From Streptomyces mirabilis (GTDB lineage: Bacteria; Actinomycetota; Actinomycetes; Streptomycetales; Streptomycetaceae): a stretch of DNA of 64,000 bases. This document shows, piece after piece, positions 62,117 to 64,000 of this stretch. The first letter of the stretch is position 1. Each line of letters starts with the position of its first letter. Where the stretch lies: contig NZ_JBCJKP010000001.1 in assembly GCF_039503195.1 (NCBI RefSeq), positions 9,486,001-9,550,000 of the forward strand, read 5' to 3'. A program made the position numbers and the translations under genes. The notes below the pieces were generated by a model. The model made no database searches. It was given only the letters and a program-made list of their open reading frames with translations, and had not been told where the DNA came from.

Positions 62117-63292
62117 ATGCACGTCTCCTCGTACGACTCCGTTGACCAGCTGCCGGCGGCGGAATGGGATGCTCTGGTGATCGGCGGAACGATCTACTCC
62201 AGCAGCGGCTTCGCCGGTGTACGCGCGGAGGAGTTGCCCCCCGGAGCCACCACCCGCTATCTGTTGGCGCGTGACGCGCAGGGAACGCCGGTCGCGGGAG
62301 CCGAGGCGTACGCGTTCACCCGTCCGCCGCACCTGCTCTACACCCCCGCCGACCTGCTCGCCGGTCTGATCGACGACGAGCGACACGCCCAACTCGCCGC
62401 CCGACCCATGGTGTTCGGCGCGGGCTGGTCGGAGTTCCGCGGTCAACTGCCGGGCCGCGAGGGAGTGACGGCACAGGAGCGCGCGCAGGCGGTGCGAGCG
62501 CTCACCGCGCGGACCCTCGACTTCGCCCGAACCGCCGAGGCGGACGTGCTCGGGTACTACTACCTGCCCCGGGCGGAGGCGCTGGAGGTCGCCGAGGCCC
62601 ATGCCGAGGACGGGGCGGTGGTCCTTTATCACGACGTGGAGACGGTCCTGCCCGTCGGTCTGTGGCAGAGCCTGGACGACTACTTCGCCTGGCTGCCCTC
62701 CGGCCGACGGCCCCGCGCCCGGCGGGAGAGAAGGGACTTCGGCCGCAGCGGGCGGACCATCCGTGAGGTCTCCCTCCCCGAGGTCGTCAAGGAGATCGCC
62801 CCGCTCAACAGCGCGCTGATGCGCAAGCACGGACACGCGTACGGCGAGGAGCGCGCGGCAGCGGTGTACGACCGCCAGGGACGCCACCTCGGCGACCGCA
62901 GCACGCTCCTCCTGGACGAGGACGCCGGGCAGCCCATCGGTTTCGCGCTGCGATACCGGCACGGCGACACGCTGTACGCGCGCGTGGCTGGTTTCGACTA
63001 CTCGGTGCCCAACGTGGCCGACTATTTCAACCTGGTCTTCTACCACCCCATCGAGTCGGGCGCCGGCCGCACCGTGCGGGCGATCCACCTCGGTCTGGGC
63101 ACCTTCCAGGCAAAGCTGGCGCGCGGCGCCCAGCCGCATCCCCTGTACAGCGTGTTCGTGGGAGTGGACCGGCCGTTGGCGGCGGACGAGAGAGAGGTCC
63201 GCGAACGCAACCGGGCCGAGGCGGAGGCGTTCGGCGCCGAGTACGGCCAGTACGTGGTGGGCGGGTTGAACACCGACGACTGGCTGCTGTGA
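62117..63292 (+). CDS. FemAB/GNAT-like transferase
   Basis: 391 residues from ATG 62117 (TGGAG). The fold is the two-GNAT-domain FemAB-like type: VDQLPAAEWDALVIG opening, ERRDFGRSGRTIREVSLPEV basic segment, then ALMRKHGHAYGEER, GQPIGFALRYRHGDTLYARV and GAGRTVRAIHLGLGTFQAKL in the second domain. Relatives transfer amino acids from aminoacyl-tRNA or acyl groups to small amines, as in peptidyl nucleoside and streptothricin-type antibiotics. Followed 18 bp later by a second protein of the same family. Confidence 0.75.
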   Translation: MHVSSYDSVDQLPAAEWDALVIGGTIYSSSGFAGVRAEELPPGATTRYLLARDAQGTPVAGAEAYAFTRPPHLLYTPADLLAGLIDDERHAQLAARPMVFGAGWSEFRGQLPGREGVTAQERAQAVRALTARTLDFARTAEADVLGYYYLPRAEALEVAEAHAEDGAVVLYHDVETVLPVGLWQSLDDYFAWLPSGRRPRARRERRDFGRSGRTIREVSLPEVVKEIAPLNSALMRKHGHAYGEERAAAVYDRQGRHLGDRSTLLLDEDAGQPIGFALRYRHGDTLYARVAGFDYSVPNVADYFNLVFYHPIESGAGRTVRAIHLGLGTFQAKLARGAQPHPLYSVFVGVDRPLAADEREVRERNRAEAEAFGAEYGQYVVGGLNTDDWLL

Positions 63293-63310
63293 GCAAGGGG
63301 AGGAAGGCAC

Positions 63311-64000
63311 ATGCCTGATGTGAGGCACTTCGAGACGATCGACGACATCGACCGGGAGGCCTGGGACGCGCTCGCGCCGGGCAGTCGCTTCTACCAGAGC
63401 CATGCCTGGCTGCGGGGTCAGGAGCGGCCCGAGTTCGCCACCCCGGGTTACCTCACCGTCGAGGCCGACGGCCAACTCCTCGCCGGGACGCCGTACTACG
63501 ACTTTCCGTCGGAGAACGCACCGCCCCTGCCGGACGTGTCCGAGGGCCACACCGTGCTCAGACTCGGTACCCGCACCGGCTACCACAACGAGTTTCTGCT
63601 GCCGAAGGACCCCGGAACGGCAGAGGAGGCACTCGACGCCCTGGTCGCCGGTGCAGCCGAGAGGGCCGCGGCGCTCGGCTGCGACGCACTGCTCTTCGAC
63701 TTCCTCACCACCGACAGTCTGCGGCTGCTCGCGGGCCGGTTCGGGGTGCGGGCGCAGCTGCGAGCCGCCGAGGCCGTGGTGCACAACGACGGCGGCACCT
63801 TCGAGTCCTACCGTGAGCTGCTCGGCCGCAACGTCCGCAAGCGCGAGTACGAGATCCGGCGCTTCACGGACTCCGGGCTGCGGGTGGAGACGGCCCCGCT
63901 GTCCGCGTGCGTCGACGAGTTCGCGCCACTGGTCGCCCAGACCATGGACCGGTACAACGCCTCCCTCGACCTCGCGGAGATCCACACGTTCCTCACGGTC
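63311..64000 (+). CDS. FemAB/GNAT-like transferase, second copy, 3' end beyond window
   Basis: Open from ATG 63311 (GGGGAGGAAGG site) to the last base of the window; at least 230 residues. FETIDDIDREAWDALAPGSR, FYQSHAWLRGQER and YHNEFLLPKDPGTAEEALDA match the N-terminal GNAT half of the same FemAB-like group as the previous gene; YRELLGRNVRKREYEIRRFT is the basic connecting segment. Two distinct copies imply two successive transfers or two donor groups. Confidence 0.75.
   Translation, partial: MPDVRHFETIDDIDREAWDALAPGSRFYQSHAWLRGQERPEFATPGYLTVEADGQLLAGTPYYDFPSENAPPLPDVSEGHTVLRLGTRTGYHNEFLLPKDPGTAEEALDALVAGAAERAAALGCDALLFDFLTTDSLRLLAGRFGVRAQLRAAEAVVHNDGGTFESYRELLGRNVRKREYEIRRFTDSGLRVETAPLSACVDEFAPLVAQTMDRYNASLDLAEIHTFLTV

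Noticed and set aside
61526..63985. 819-codon minus-strand open frame opposite the kinase and FemAB-like genes
   Set aside because: Antisense shadow of well-supported plus-strand genes; Val/Gly/Arg/Glu-rich low-complexity translation with no domain.

Overview
The window is high-GC actinobacterial DNA, most likely Streptomyces. The signs are strong third-position G/C bias, many GTG starts, TGATG/ATGA/GTGA gene junctions, very large LuxR-type (LAL) regulators, secreted proteases, and Streptomyces-type insertion-sequence remnants. It reads as an accessory chromosomal region: healthy operons sit among many decayed genes and transposase relics. I saw no rRNA, tRNA or CRISPR array.

Layout. 1-5 kb: a GMC oxidoreductase (probably cut by the window edge), a Baeyer-Villiger-type monooxygenase relic, and a TetR-SDR-binding-protein operon with a striking nested operator. 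5-18 kb: an aromatic catabolic island. An HpaB-like monooxygenase and its flavin reductase, hydroxyquinol 1,2-dioxygenase, maleylacetate reductase and, divergently, PcaI-PcaJ-PcaF together describe a route from a phenolic (resorcinol, 4-nitrophenol or a chlorophenol are candidates) through hydroxyquinol, maleylacetate and 3-oxoadipate to succinyl-CoA and acetyl-CoA. Two LAL regulators lie within it. 18-24 kb: a RutE-like nitroreductase, a methyltransferase, small secreted proteins, and a transposase graveyard (IS1380- and IS5-type). 24-35 kb: a TrmB/LuxR-type regulator with a decayed second copy of its 5' end, a 1393-residue extracellular serine peptidase, and a GH92 alpha-mannosidase. 35-53 kb: a luciferase-like oxidoreductase, LysR regulator, Xaa-Pro aminopeptidase, M9 collagenase, a LacI / phytanoyl-CoA-dioxygenase / Gfo-Idh-MocA sugar-type locus with frameshifts, a PIG-L deacetylase, a gutted multicopper oxidase, a thioesterase, broken azlCD and a quinone-reductase-like protein.

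53.6-64 kb holds the most interesting system. A complete four-gene ECF transporter (two ATPases, T and S components) is divergent from an operon of a thymidylate-synthase-fold enzyme, a radical SAM enzyme with a probable cobalamin-binding N-terminus, a methyltransferase, a HAD phosphatase, a P-loop kinase and two FemAB/GNAT-like aminoacyl or acyl transferases; the second transferase runs off the window. In the thymidylate-synthase homologue Cys146, Arg166, His207 and Tyr209 (E. coli numbering) are conserved at exact spacing, but Asn177 is Asp, the change known to select cytosine over uracil in dCMP hydroxymethylase. I infer an uncharacterised pathway that modifies a cytosine nucleotide and perhaps conjugates it to amino acids. 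A stem-loop followed by a T run just before the first gene suggests attenuation.

Many pseudogenes here keep their two ends and have lost the middle. Several other genes are broken by single-base losses, some in G runs, which could be real decay or sequencing error.
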